The notes under the pieces: model-generated
What the model was told of the DNA's origin: nothing
The model's input: the letters and a program-made list of their open reading frames with translations, nothing else
The model's database searches: none
Part shown: positions 19,981 through 29,759 of the stretch, one piece after another
Layout: every line of letters starts with the position of its first letter
Numbering within the stretch: position 1 is the first letter of the stretch
From: Mariprofundaceae bacterium
GTDB lineage: Bacteria > Pseudomonadota > Zetaproteobacteria > Mariprofundales > Mariprofundaceae
Reading direction: 5' to 3'
DNA: 64,000 nt
Assembly: GCA_030950925.1 (NCBI GenBank)
Contig: JAUZQO010000009.1
Location: 1 to 64,000 of the forward strand
Position numbers and translations under genes: made by a program

Positions 19981-20652
19981 TTAATGTAAAAGTTTTCCCA
20001 AACGATCCCAACGAACAGTGCCTTTCTCATGATCCCAAGACCACCAAACAACCTCTGCTTTACCGACCAAATATGATTGCGGTACAAAGCCCCAAAAACG
20101 TGAATCTCTTGAATTGTTTCGGTTATCACCCAGCGCCATGTAATGTCCCGCAGGCACAGTCCAAGAACCATCTTTGATGGAATAAGCTTTACGCAATACT
20201 TCATGATCGACATCAAACAAATGTTCTTCATAAAGCCCCGATACATCCACACTTCCATCACCCATGAAATAAGCACGTTCGCCTTTTTTCTCTAATTTCA
20301 TTTTTGTGCCATTCACATAAAGCTCGTTGTCTTTGTAGACAATCTTATCGCCTGGCAAACCCACAATACGTTTGATATAATCAATACTTCGATCACCTGG
20401 GTAATCAAACACCGCAATATCACCACGATGTGCTTTTTTCGGAGCGATTTGAATATCGGTCAAGGGAATACGAAAGCCATAATCATAACGGGTAACAAAA
20501 AGATAATCGCCCACTTCTAAGGTCGGCACCATGCTCGATGATGGAATTTTGAACGGCGCGACAATAAAGCTACGAATCACAATGGCGATCAAAGCAATCA
20601 CTATCAAGCTCTCCAGCCACTCACGCCAAATCGGTTTATCTTGCTTCTCCAT
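19981..20652 (-). CDS. lepB: Signal peptidase I
   Basis: A 223-residue membrane serine protease that removes signal peptides. One N-terminal membrane helix (LIVIALIAIVIRSFIVAP) precedes the nucleophile Ser40 in IPSSSMVPTL and the general base Lys94 in DYIKRIVGLPGD. The C-terminal GDNRNNSRDSR box is present. E. coli LepB has two membrane helices, while this shorter form has one, as in many other bacteria. It lies four bases after lepA, a common pairing. Confidence 0.95.
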   Translation of the reverse strand: MEKQDKPIWREWLESLIVIALIAIVIRSFIVAPFKIPSSSMVPTLEVGDYLFVTRYDYGFRIPLTDIQIAPKKAHRGDIAVFDYPGDRSIDYIKRIVGLPGDKIVYKDNELYVNGTKMKLEKKGERAYFMGDGSVDVSGLYEEHLFDVDHEVLRKAYSIKDGSWTVPAGHYMALGDNRNNSRDSRFWGFVPQSYLVGKAEVVWWSWDHEKGTVRWDRLGKLLH

Positions 20653-20656
20653 CGTG

Positions 20657-22477
20657 TTAATTCTCCTCGTTGAGTCTTAAGACTGCTAAAAATGCTTCTT
20701 GCGGGACTTCCACACTACCAATGGCTTTCATGCGCTTTTTACCGCGTTTTTGTTTTTCAAGCAGTTTGCGTTTGCGTGTAATATCGCCGCCATAACATTT
20801 GGCAATGACATTTTTACGCACGGCTTTCACCGTTTCACGGGCTAAAATTTTACCACCCATCGCGGCTTGAATCGGAATATCAAATTGTTGACGCGGAATC
20901 AATTCACGCAGTTTTTTCACCAACAATCGCCCCCGTGACTCCGCCACCGACTGATGCACAATCATCGACAGCGCATCCACCGCTTCACCATGCACCAACA
21001 CATCCAATTTAATCACAGACTCTTCACGAAACGCTGCCAATTCATAATCCATCGACGCATAGCCACGCGACACTGATTTTAATTTATCATAAAAATCAAT
21101 CACCATTTCACCCAATGGCAAGTTGTATGTCAGCATCACCCGACCTTGCCCAATAAACTTCATATCTTCCTGTAAGCCACGACGTTCTTGGCATAATTTC
21201 ATCAATGCACCGACAAACTCTTCAGGCATAAAAATATTGGCACGCACAGTCGGTTCTTCAATTTTTGTGATTTCGACAGGGTCAGGAAAACCACTCGGGT
21301 TGGCGACTTCCTTCATCGTCCCATCTTTAAAATGAATACGGTATACCACCGATGGTGCCGTGGTAATCAAATCCAAATCATACTCACGTTCCAAACGCTC
21401 TTGAATGATTTCCATGTGCAACATGCCCAAAAAACCACAGCGAAAACCCAAACCCAATGCCGTCGAGCTTTCAGTTTCATAGGTAAAGGAAGGATCATTC
21501 ATGTTTAATTTCTCAAGCGAGTCGCGCAAATCCACATAATCAGCAGAATCCACAGGGTAAAGCCCTGAAAAGACCATGGCTTTGGGTTCTCTAAAACCAG
21601 GTAAACTTTCGACAGCAGGTTTTCGATCCAATGTCACCGTATCGCCGACGCGTAAATCACGGAGATTCTTAATGCCACAAATCATGAAGCCCACAGTCCC
21701 TGAAATCAGTGACTTTTGAGAAACAGGCGCAGGTTGAAACACCCCCACATCATTGACCTCATAAGCAATCTTGTTGGACATCAAACGAATTTTATCGCCC
21801 TTGTTCATCACACCATCAAAAACCCGAACCAGAGCCACAGCACCGACATACGAATCAAACCATGAATCAATAATGAGTGCGCGTAATGTTTCGTCATCAC
21901 GATCTTTTGGAGATGGGACGCGATGCACAATGGCTTCCAATACATTGGCAATGCCTTCACCTGTTTTCGCAGACACAGCAATGGCTTCTGATGCATCAAT
22001 GCCAATCACTTCTTCAATTTGACGTTTGGCCTCTTCCACATCCGCAGAAGGCAAGTCGATCTTATTGATGATAGGGATAATTTCGAGATCATTTTCCATC
22101 GCCAAGTAAACATTGGCAAGCGTTTGTGCTTCCACCCCTTGGGTGGCATCAACAATCAATAAAGCACCTTCACACGCCTGCAAAGAACGCGATACTTCAT
22201 AAGTGAAATCCACATGCCCTGGGGTATCAATCAAGTTGAGCTTATACACTTCCCCATCTTGAGCTGGATAATCCAAGCTGGCAGTTTGCGCCTTGATGGT
22301 GATCCCACGTTCTTGTTCCAAGTCCATCGAATCAAGCACCTGTTTTTTCATTTCACGTTCTGAAAGTGCGCCAGTTTCTTCAATCAAGCGGTCAGCCAGC
22401 GTTGATTTACCATGGTCGATGTGTGCAATGATAGAAAAATTGCGAATATATTGCTGTTTAAAAGTTGAGTTTGCCAT
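20657..22477 (-). CDS. lepA: Elongation factor 4 (LepA)
   Basis: A 606-residue ribosome-associated GTPase. The P-loop is [10 protein letters not shown] (18-27), and DTPGHVDF and NKIDLPSA follow. The EF-G-like domains and the LepA-specific C-terminal domain ([17 protein letters not shown]) are present and full length. LepA affects initiation and ribosome back-translocation in vitro. It is the first gene of the minus-strand lepA-lepB-DUF4845-rnc-priA cluster and is divergent from dbpA. Confidence 0.97.
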   Translation of the reverse strand: MANSTFKQQYIRNFSIIAHIDHGKSTLADRLIEETGALSEREMKKQVLDSMDLEQERGITIKAQTASLDYPAQDGEVYKLNLIDTPGHVDFTYEVSRSLQACEGALLIVDATQGVEAQTLANVYLAMENDLEIIPIINKIDLPSADVEEAKRQIEEVIGIDASEAIAVSAKTGEGIANVLEAIVHRVPSPKDRDDETLRALIIDSWFDSYVGAVALVRVFDGVMNKGDKIRLMSNKIAYEVNDVGVFQPAPVSQKSLISGTVGFMICGIKNLRDLRVGDTVTLDRKPAVESLPGFREPKAMVFSGLYPVDSADYVDLRDSLEKLNMNDPSFTYETESSTALGLGFRCGFLGMLHMEIIQERLEREYDLDLITTAPSVVYRIHFKDGTMKEVANPSGFPDPVEITKIEEPTVRANIFMPEEFVGALMKLCQERRGLQEDMKFIGQGRVMLTYNLPLGEMVIDFYDKLKSVSRGYASMDYELAAFREESVIKLDVLVHGEAVDALSMIVHQSVAESRGRLLVKKLRELIPRQQFDIPIQAAMGGKILARETVKAVRKNVIAKCYGGDITRKRKLLEKQKRGKKRMKAIGSVEVPQEAFLAVLRLNEEN

Positions 22478-22743
22478 TGGCGCGGTATTGTAAACATAGG
22501 CTCACATATTCGCTATAAACGGTTCTATCATCACCTTGAACATCACTTATTCAGCATACTTTATTGTCACAATGACATCGCATATTTTAAGCTGTATCTA
22601 TTCAGATGACGGCTGATTTATTTGAGGATAAAAAAAAAATACAGCTTACTTGAACAAACATAGTTTGCATCCAAAGCCCAACAACTTGAGTGTGCGCAAA
22701 AAAAAACATCGCCACCATTTCACATCGACATAGGACTATATTC
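22478..22743. promoter_or_regulatory. Divergent lepA/dbpA intergenic region
   Basis: This 266-base gap separates the minus-strand lepA from the plus-strand dbpA and should hold the promoters of both. It is AT-rich and has an A run (GGATAAAAAAAAAATACAGC) near 22625-22645. No convincing -35/-10 pair, palindrome or small gene could be assigned by eye. Confidence 0.4.
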
Positions 22744-24126
22744 GTGAGCCAAGATAATTTTTCCACCCTCAAACTCAATCAAGCATTACTGAACAATCTT
22801 TCATCACTCAAATATCACACCATGACACCCATCCAAACACAAAGCTTGCCGCCTATTTTATCAGGTAAAGATGTGATAGGACAAGCCAAAACAGGTTCAG
22901 GTAAAACAGCCGCCTTTGGTTTGGGTTTACTCAACAAGCTCAATATTCAAGATTTACATGTTCAAGCTTTGGTGCTTTGTCCAACCCGAGAACTGGCCGA
23001 TCAAGTTGCCAAAGACTTACGTCAATTGGCGCGTACCCTTGCGAATATTAAGATTCTCACCCTCGCAGGCGGTCTTCCATTCAAGGCACAAGCGACATCC
23101 TTGGCTTATGGGGCGCATATCGTGGTTGGCACACCAGGACGGGTTCAAGATCACCTTGAACGTGAACATTTAAATTTAGAGTATCTGCAAACGTGGGTCT
23201 TGGATGAAGCTGATCGCATGTTGGACATGGGTTTTCAAGCATCTTTGAATGCCATTGCTTCACATGTTCCCAAACAACGCCAAACGCTGTTGTTTAGTGC
23301 GACATTCCCTGAATATATTGAGAGCATGAGCCAACATATCATGTGTAAACCCATCCATATTCGGATTGAAGAACAACATGATCAAACCAGTATTGAGCAA
23401 CATTTTTACGAGATTCAGCCCCAAGATGATCGTGGTGCGGCACTGATCAAGCTGATACAGCATTACCAGCCTGAATCTGCGATTATTTTTTGCAACACCA
23501 AACGAGACACCGAAGAGCTCACCCACGCACTGATTTATCAAGGTTTGAGTGCTTTGGCACTCAATGGTGACTTGGAGCAATGGGAGCGTGATCAAGCCAT
23601 GATTCGTTTTGCCAACCAAAGTATCAGTATACTTGTTGCCACCGATGTTGCTGCACGTGGTTTGGATATTGAAGGATTGGATTTGGTGATTAACTACCAC
23701 ATTGCCCAAAAACCTGAAACCCATATTCATCGCATGGGTCGAACAGGTCGTGCTGGGCATCAAGGCATGGCATGTTCTATTTTTAGTGCCAAAGAAGCCT
23801 TTAAAATCGCACGTTTGGGTGATTACCTTGAACAAACAGTGATCGGTGAAGCCCTGCCAGTGATTGATAAAAACGCACCAAGCATCACCAAAGCACGCAT
23901 GGCGACTTTACAAATTGGTGGTGGTAAAAAACAAAAAGTTCGCGCGGGTGATATTTTGGGAGCCCTGACCAGTCAAGGCGGCATCACAGGAAAACAAGTA
24001 GGGAAAATTCATATTTTGGATCAATGGGCTTATGTTGCAGTCGAACGTACTGTACTCAAGCAAGCATTTAAAAAGCTTAAAGAAGGCACACTAAAGGGTA
24101 AAAAATTTCGTGTACGGTGTATTTAA
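22744..24126 (+). CDS. dbpA: ATP-dependent RNA helicase DbpA
   Basis: A DEAD-box helicase of about 460 residues. It has the Q motif, Walker A AKTGSGKT, PTRELADQ, the box DEAD in VLDEADRMLD, SAT in FSATFPE, and HRMGRTGRAG. A C-terminal RNA-binding domain (KVRAGDILGALTSQGGI...GKIHIL) identifies the DbpA subgroup, which binds hairpin 92 of 23S rRNA during 50S assembly. GTG at 22744 is the likely start; the frame runs 18 codons further upstream but without a ribosome site. It ends seven bases from the convergent YcgN gene. Confidence 0.9.
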   Translation: MSQDNFSTLKLNQALLNNLSSLKYHTMTPIQTQSLPPILSGKDVIGQAKTGSGKTAAFGLGLLNKLNIQDLHVQALVLCPTRELADQVAKDLRQLARTLANIKILTLAGGLPFKAQATSLAYGAHIVVGTPGRVQDHLEREHLNLEYLQTWVLDEADRMLDMGFQASLNAIASHVPKQRQTLLFSATFPEYIESMSQHIMCKPIHIRIEEQHDQTSIEQHFYEIQPQDDRGAALIKLIQHYQPESAIIFCNTKRDTEELTHALIYQGLSALALNGDLEQWERDQAMIRFANQSISILVATDVAARGLDIEGLDLVINYHIAQKPETHIHRMGRTGRAGHQGMACSIFSAKEAFKIARLGDYLEQTVIGEALPVIDKNAPSITKARMATLQIGGGKKQKVRAGDILGALTSQGGITGKQVGKIHILDQWAYVAVERTVLKQAFKKLKEGTLKGKKFRVRCI

Positions 24127-24133
24127 ACGCTGT

Positions 24134-24568
24134 TTAAAGGCTGTAATTCAACCATTCTTTTTCAGGCACGTCATCTTCCGAAACCGTTTGGCCTCGCATA
24201 GAGATACCTGCTTCTTGCACACTTTCCCTACCGCCCGATAACAATGGATGCCATGCAAACAATGGTTTACCTTCAAAACGTAAGCGATAAGCGCAGGTTT
24301 CAGGCAGCCACGCATAATGTTCAACCTGAAATGTTCGCATATCCAAACATTCAGGCACGCGCAACAAACGATGTTCATAATCACGACATGCACAACGACC
24401 ATCATCAAACAAACGACAGGCAATGCGGGTGTGCAATATCTCACCCGTATCTTCATCCTCAAATTTTTGCATACAACATTGTCCACAACCATCGCAAAGC
24501 TTTTCCCACTCACTTTGTGTTAACATATCCAATGATTTTTCCCAAAAATTCACCATAACTTCATTCAT
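24134..24568 (-). CDS. YcgN/UPF0260-type cysteine-cluster protein
   Basis: A 144-residue protein with many cysteines in the YkgJ-type metal-binding arrangement: CDGCGQCCMQKF, then RIACRLFDDGRCACRDY and PECLDM, followed by LPETCAYR. This matches the UPF0260/YcgN family (zinc/iron-chelating domain), whose function is not known. It overlaps the nadB stop by four bases (ATGA), so it is the last gene of that operon. Confidence 0.85.
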   Translation of the reverse strand: MNEVMVNFWEKSLDMLTQSEWEKLCDGCGQCCMQKFEDEDTGEILHTRIACRLFDDGRCACRDYEHRLLRVPECLDMRTFQVEHYAWLPETCAYRLRFEGKPLFAWHPLLSGGRESVQEAGISMRGQTVSEDDVPEKEWLNYSL

Positions 24569-26148
24569 TCTGGCATCAGCTCTGTATCTTTGGCAATAGG
24601 CAAGGGATGGGGATAATCGGTTGAATAATGAAGACCACGCGATTCATGACGCTGTTGCGCAGAACGCACCATCAATTCCGCAACCAACGCAAGATTACGA
24701 AGCTCAATCAAATCACGACTCAAAGGATGTCGCCAATAAAAATTGGCAATTTCTTCTTGAACCACCATCAAACGTCGCTTGGCACGACGAAGACGCAAAT
24801 CAGATCGAACAATGCCCACATAATGCGACATCACCGCTCGAATTTCATCCCAGTTTTGTTTGATTTGGATACGTTCTTGTTCAGGTACAATGCCCGCATC
24901 ATCCCAAGCTGGAATCAATATGTGTCCATAAGGCATGGATGTTTCCAATATTTTTTGACCACATGCTTCTGCCATGACCAAGCACTCCAACAAAGAATTA
25001 CTCGCCAAACGATTTGCACCGTGTAAGCCCGTACACGCTGATTCACCAATCACATACAGATGTTCCACATTCGTTTCACCTGCCAAAGTCGTTGCCACAC
25101 CACCACATATATAATGCGCCGCTGGTACAATCGGAATCGGTGTGGTTCGCATATCCAAGCCCAAATCCAACAGGCGTTGGTGGATATTGGGAAACTGTTT
25201 TAAAATCAAGGTCTCACCTAAACCGCGGGCATCCAAAAACATGCAATCTTCACCCTGTTTCTTGATTTCATGATCAATGGCTCTTGCCACCACATCTCGG
25301 GGTGCAAGCTCTCCCCGTTCATCATAATCAAAGACAAAACGATGACCTGAAGCATCCACTAAATGCGCACCTTCACCCCGCAAAGCTTCACTGAGTAACA
25401 TCGATGGTGCATGCGGATGAAACAGACATGTGGGGTGAAATTGCATCATTTCCATGTTACGTACGGTACAACCCGCACGCCATGCCATGGCAATCCCATC
25501 ACCTGTCGCCGCATGCGGATTTGAGGTGTACATATATACTTTTCCTGCGCCGCCTGTGGCAAGTATCGTATGTCCTGCTGCCACACTGATAACTGAGCCA
25601 TCCTGCTTGAGAAAATAAGCACCCAAACAACGATTCTTACCATGAACATGGCCAATATGATGACTTGTCACCAAATCAATGGCGATATGATGTTGAAAAC
25701 AATGAATGTTTTTCTGGGCTTGCACATGTTTCCATAAGGTTTCACCAATGGCGCGACCTGTTGCATCCTGAGCGTGGGCAATACGGCGATGACTATGGCC
25801 ACCTTCTTGTGTTAAATGCAAGCCAGTACCATTGGCATCAAACGGTGTTCCCCATGCCAGCAATTGCTGAATCATGGCACCACCCCGTTCACCCACTTGC
25901 CGCACGACATCTTCATGGCAAAGCCCAACGCCTGCTCGCAATGTATCGGCGACATGGTTTTCAATGGAATCATCGGCATCAAAGACACCTGCAATACCGC
26001 CTTGCGCTTGATAGGTATTGGAATCTGTAAATTCGCCCTTATTCATCAAGGCTACCGTGCCATGTTCCGCTAAAGCTTTGGCCGCCAATAAGCCAGCTGC
26101 CCCACTTCCCACAATCAAATAATCATATTGAAGATGCTCTGTATTCAT
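24565..26148 (-). CDS. nadB: L-aspartate oxidase
   Basis: A flavoenzyme of about 527 residues that oxidises L-aspartate to iminoaspartate, the first step of NAD synthesis. The FAD-binding dinucleotide motif GSGAAGLLAA is near residue 14, with QAQGGIAG, the substrate-loop HTREGGHS-like ..EGGHSHRRIAH and GGVATTLAGET. The C-terminal helical region has the RR.LM...I.NFY..H pattern. ATG at 26148 is used. NadA and NadC are not in the window. Confidence 0.94.
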   Translation of the reverse strand: MNTEHLQYDYLIVGSGAAGLLAAKALAEHGTVALMNKGEFTDSNTYQAQGGIAGVFDADDSIENHVADTLRAGVGLCHEDVVRQVGERGGAMIQQLLAWGTPFDANGTGLHLTQEGGHSHRRIAHAQDATGRAIGETLWKHVQAQKNIHCFQHHIAIDLVTSHHIGHVHGKNRCLGAYFLKQDGSVISVAAGHTILATGGAGKVYMYTSNPHAATGDGIAMAWRAGCTVRNMEMMQFHPTCLFHPHAPSMLLSEALRGEGAHLVDASGHRFVFDYDERGELAPRDVVARAIDHEIKKQGEDCMFLDARGLGETLILKQFPNIHQRLLDLGLDMRTTPIPIVPAAHYICGGVATTLAGETNVEHLYVIGESACTGLHGANRLASNSLLECLVMAEACGQKILETSMPYGHILIPAWDDAGIVPEQERIQIKQNWDEIRAVMSHYVGIVRSDLRLRRAKRRLMVVQEEIANFYWRHPLSRDLIELRNLALVAELMVRSAQQRHESRGLHYSTDYPHPLPIAKDTELMPE

Positions 26149-26206
26149 CGTTCGGAATCCTTCGCTATAACGGCTTAATGAAGATATGCGTAGCAGTAAG
26201 TCCCTC

Positions 26207-26317
26207 TCAATGCTTTTGTATCTCATTTATTATAATTGAAGGTTTTAGCACCATCAAAGCTATTGATATTAGCGGCAAGATGATAGCTATTGTACCCCAT
26301 ACAAGCCAGTCTTTCAT
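26207..26317 (-). CDS. Candidate 36-residue single-pass membrane peptide
   Basis: Between nadB and the GGDEF-EAL gene an ATG opens a 36-codon frame. Its product begins MKDWLVWG and has one hydrophobic stretch of about 18 residues (TIAIILPLISIALMVL), a short charged C-terminal tail (NEIQKH) and a TGA stop. Its length and shape match small membrane proteins that attach to larger partners. No good ribosome-binding site precedes the ATG and no homologue is known to me, so the frame may be chance. Confidence 0.3.
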   Translation of the reverse strand: MKDWLVWGTIAIILPLISIALMVLKPSIIINEIQKH

Positions 26318-26347
26318 AACAAATTTACATGCGTTTGGATATACGAA

Positions 26348-27796
26348 TCAAATATTTTTATGCTCGAATATCCATTTCTCAAGCCATACCGTAGCGGCCT
26401 CCACTGGCATGGGGCGACTGATAAAATAGCCTTGCACACGATCACATCCCAAAGCAACCAAAGTATCCCAATCACCTTGGTCTTCCGCACCTTCCGCTAC
26501 CACACGTAAGCCAAGATTGTGTGCCAAACTGATAATCGCGCGCACAATCACAATATCATTCTCATTTTTTTGCATACCCATGACAAATGAGCGATCAATT
26601 TTAAGTTCATTCACTTTCAAATACTTCAAATAGGATAACGATGAGTAACCTGTACCAAAATCATCAATCGAAACTTCTACCCGCATCGCATCAATCGAAT
26701 GCAACACTTCAGAAGCTTGTTTGGGATCATCCATCAGCATACTTTCGGTAATTTCCAATACAATCGCTTCAGGGGGTAAGTGATAACGTTGAAAACAACC
26801 ACGCACCCGCTCCAGCAAACTCTCTTCCTTCAGGTTTCTAGCAGATAAGTTAACCGAAACGCAAACTTCCATGCCTTCTGCTCGCCAAACTGCACATTGC
26901 GCCGCAGCTTTTTCTAAAACCCACCATGTCATGGGGTTAATCAACCCCGTTTCTTCTGCCATCGGAATGAACATATCAGGAAATATCATGCCACGGGTTG
27001 GGTGATGCCAACGAACCAATGCTTCGAAAGAAGGTAATCCATCCCCTTCTGTCAACAGTTGTGGCTGGTAATAAAGCTCCAAACCATTGTTTTCAATCGC
27101 ATACTTTAAATCACCCACCAACGACAAGCGCGCTTCACTGTGGGTTTTCATATCAGGCTGATAAAATACCGCACTTCGCTGCTCTTTCTTCGCCACATAC
27201 ATCGCCACTTCGGCACACTGCATCAAGCCTTCAACATCTTGGGCATGTTCGGGAAACATTGCCACACCCATGCTTGCACTCATTTGTATCGTGTGTTTGT
27301 TATCAAGTATTTTCAATGGCAAGGTCAAGGATTGCATCAGCTTCTGAATGACTTCTTCGGCTTGGGTTGCATTTGTATCTGGGAGAGCTACGGCAAACTC
27401 ATCACCGCCCAAGCGAGCCAGCGTATCCGAACTTCGCAATTGCAAACGAAAGCGTTGAGCGATTTCTTGCAATAAAACATCACCCGTGTGGTAGCCTAAA
27501 GTATCATTCACCTCTTTGAAACGGTTTAAATCAACCATCAAGAAACAGCATGGAAAGTTTTCACGACCCGCGATTTGAAAGGATTGCTGCGCACGTTCTT
27601 CCAGCAATGTGCGGTTGGGTAACCCTGTCAACACATCATGCAATGCTTGGTGCTTCATCACATTCTTTTGACGTTCCAACTCCAATGTACGTTGACGCAG
27701 ACTATCATGCAAACCATCTACTTCTTGATTCAATTGCTGATATTTATTTTCAAGTGTTCGCAGTTGCTTACGTAATTTTTGAACTTCTTGATTCAT
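26348..27796 (-). CDS. GGDEF-EAL cyclic-di-GMP protein
   Basis: About 482 residues: an N-terminal coiled coil (LRKQLRTLENKYQQLN), then a diguanylate cyclase domain with an intact RLGGDEF, then a phosphodiesterase domain with the EAL signature (SFEALVRWH) and the DDFGTGYSSL and ELKIDRSFV blocks. Both active sites look complete, so it could make or destroy c-di-GMP. No membrane segment or sensory domain is visible. ATG at 27796 lies behind GGATGG; GTG at 27814 and ATG at 27805 are alternatives. It follows crcB. Confidence 0.9.
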   Translation of the reverse strand: MNQEVQKLRKQLRTLENKYQQLNQEVDGLHDSLRQRTLELERQKNVMKHQALHDVLTGLPNRTLLEERAQQSFQIAGRENFPCCFLMVDLNRFKEVNDTLGYHTGDVLLQEIAQRFRLQLRSSDTLARLGGDEFAVALPDTNATQAEEVIQKLMQSLTLPLKILDNKHTIQMSASMGVAMFPEHAQDVEGLMQCAEVAMYVAKKEQRSAVFYQPDMKTHSEARLSLVGDLKYAIENNGLELYYQPQLLTEGDGLPSFEALVRWHHPTRGMIFPDMFIPMAEETGLINPMTWWVLEKAAAQCAVWRAEGMEVCVSVNLSARNLKEESLLERVRGCFQRYHLPPEAIVLEITESMLMDDPKQASEVLHSIDAMRVEVSIDDFGTGYSSLSYLKYLKVNELKIDRSFVMGMQKNENDIVIVRAIISLAHNLGLRVVAEGAEDQGDWDTLVALGCDRVQGYFISRPMPVEAATVWLEKWIFEHKNI

Positions 27797-27877
27797 ACTC
27801 ACCATCCATGTCACTTGAGGTAATCCTTACAAACCACCAAAAGAAGCAAGAGGTACGCCAGCCAAACGATGTATGAT

Positions 27878-28252
27878 TCAAAGCATTCTTGCCAGTTGCA
27901 TGCCCAACCACGCTAAGGTCACACAAATCAATACCTGCGCCAACACATTCCCCAATGCCATGCTCAATGCACCTTCTTGCAACAACCGTGCTGTCTCTAC
28001 TGAGAAGGTTGAAAAGGTGGTGAATGCGCCGAGGAAACCGACTGTAACAGCCAAACGTGCCAGTTCACCTACCGTCACACGCTCCAACATCCAAATAAAC
28101 AAAAATCCCAACATAAAACTACCCACAATATTCACCGTCAGTGTCCCCCAAGGAAAAGCACTGCCCGACAAACGCTGAATAAATCCAGCGATATACCAAC
28201 GCATCACAGCACCCATAGCACCACCTGCTGCAATCGCCATCATTTGCTTCAT
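27878..28252 (-). CDS. crcB: CrcB/Fluc fluoride channel
   Basis: A 124-residue four-helix membrane protein with the Fluc-family blocks GAMGAVMRWY, WGTLTVNIVGSFMLGF and GFLGAFTTFSTFSVE. Fluc proteins form dual-topology dimers that export fluoride. It overlaps the rarA stop by four bases. No fluoride riboswitch is evident upstream because rarA lies there. Confidence 0.93.
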   Translation of the reverse strand: MKQMMAIAAGGAMGAVMRWYIAGFIQRLSGSAFPWGTLTVNIVGSFMLGFLFIWMLERVTVGELARLAVTVGFLGAFTTFSTFSVETARLLQEGALSMALGNVLAQVLICVTLAWLGMQLARML

Positions 28253-29553
28253 GTTTTTGACTCCTTACGCAGTGTTTTACGTCGCTCATCCAGCCAGATC
28301 ATGCGTTCACTCAATATCCGTTCAAAGCCACGTTGTGTCGGTTCAAATAAGGGAATATGACCCAAAGCATCAGGAAAGTGAGATTGATCGACAACGGCAT
28401 CCTTAGCATGATGGGCATATTGATAACCTTCACCATGTCCCAGCTCCTTCATTAACGTTGTTGGCGCATTTTTCAAATGCATGGGGACATCCAAATGACA
28501 GCTTTCACGCGCCAATTTTCTCGCTGCTTTTTCTGCCAAATAAGCTGCATTACTTTTCGGAGCCAATGCCAAATAAATCGCCGCCTCAAACAAACCCTGT
28601 TCACCTTCGGGGGAACCTAAAAACTCAAACATCCGCTGGGCATCCATACAAACACTGAGTGCGCGCGGATCTGCCAAGCCCACATCTTCTGTGGCAATAC
28701 GAATCAAACGCCGCGCCAAATATAACGGTTCATCACCAGCTTCCAGCATGCGTGCCAACCAATAACAACTTGCATCGGCATCAGAACTTCGAATGGATTT
28801 ATGTAAGGCTGAAATTAAATCATAATGTCCATCGCCATCACGGTCATAATTGGCTTGGCGGCGCATCCATTGCTGTTGAACCTCCTGCAATGTCCATGTT
28901 TTTTTCTCATCACTTTCAATCAAGGCTTGCAAGGCATTCAATGCATAACGTGCATCACCATCCGCAGCCGTTGCCAGCCATTGTAAGGCTTCTTGTTGAA
29001 CAGAAAAACGTGTATATTCAGTTTTCAAGTTCTTTAAACCCCGCTGTAAAATCACCAGCACCGCATCTTTTTCCAAGGCATTCAAAACCACCACTCGGCA
29101 ACGCGAAAGCAAGGCATTGTTCAAATTAAATGATGGGTTCTCCGTGGTTGCGCCCAGCAAAATTAAGGTTCCATCCTCCAAGTAGGGTAACAACACATCC
29201 TGTTGCGCCTTATTAAAACGATGAATTTCATCCAGAAACAACAGGTAAGATCGGTTCTCAGATTGGGCTTGCGCCACCACGGCTTGCACTTCTTTTTTGC
29301 CTGCCGATACAGCTGAAAGCATGACAAACGGCATATCGGCAGACTCTGCCATCAAGGTTGCCAGTGTGGTTTTACCCACACCTGGTGGTCCCCAAAAAAT
29401 ACAAGAAACTGCTCGTTTTTCACGAATAGCCACCGCAAACCAGCCCGAATCATTGGTAATACCCTGTTGACCTTGCACATCCTGCAAAGACTTGGGACGC
29501 AAACGATAAGCCAGTGGTACATCCTTGGATAGCGCATCAAACAGTGTATTCAT
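28249..29553 (-). CDS. rarA: AAA+ ATPase RarA (MgsA)
   Basis: A protein of about 434 residues that acts at stalled replication forks and binds single-strand DNA-binding protein. It shows a clamp-loader-like AAA+ core: [34 protein letters not shown] and a sensor with LSRCRVVV. The MgsA C-terminal domain with [14 protein letters not shown] follows. ATG at 29553 gives [20 protein letters not shown], the usual family beginning; the frame extends upstream only through repeat DNA. Confidence 0.94.
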   Translation of the reverse strand: MNTLFDALSKDVPLAYRLRPKSLQDVQGQQGITNDSGWFAVAIREKRAVSCIFWGPPGVGKTTLATLMAESADMPFVMLSAVSAGKKEVQAVVAQAQSENRSYLLFLDEIHRFNKAQQDVLLPYLEDGTLILLGATTENPSFNLNNALLSRCRVVVLNALEKDAVLVILQRGLKNLKTEYTRFSVQQEALQWLATAADGDARYALNALQALIESDEKKTWTLQEVQQQWMRRQANYDRDGDGHYDLISALHKSIRSSDADASCYWLARMLEAGDEPLYLARRLIRIATEDVGLADPRALSVCMDAQRMFEFLGSPEGEQGLFEAAIYLALAPKSNAAYLAEKAARKLARESCHLDVPMHLKNAPTTLMKELGHGEGYQYAHHAKDAVVDQSHFPDALGHIPLFEPTQRGFERILSERMIWLDERRKTLRKESKT

Positions 29554-29603
29554 GCGATATAGTGCTTTAAGTACAGAACTAGCCTTTCGTTCATCAACCG
29601 AAT

Positions 29604-29671
29604 CGTCACCCCCGAATGCTTGTGTCGGGGGTCTATGGGTAGATTCCCGATACAAGATTTCGGGAATGACG
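29604..29671. repeat. Dispersed palindromic repeat, full 68-base copy
   Basis: CGTCACCCCCGAATGCTTGT begins the copy and GGGAATGACG ends it, with two GGGGG/CCCCC- and CCCGA/TCGGG-type arms inside. It lies just before rarA. The flank AAATACTTAAACGACGATA, shared with other copies, is at about 29739-29757. Confidence 0.8.
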
Positions 29672-29759
29672 AACTAAGAGGTAGCTCGATACGAACCATG
29701 ACTATATTGAAAAAAATGAAAAAGAAAAAAATATCATTTTAAATACTTAAACGACGATA

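Noticed and set aside
19964-20276. N-terminal extension of the DUF4845 frame
   Set aside because: The frame stays open but runs antisense-free inside lepB in another phase, and the ATG at 19964 has a good ribosome site.
27878-28252. Fluoride riboswitch for crcB
   Set aside because: The gene starts inside the end of rarA, leaving no leader in which the structure could form.
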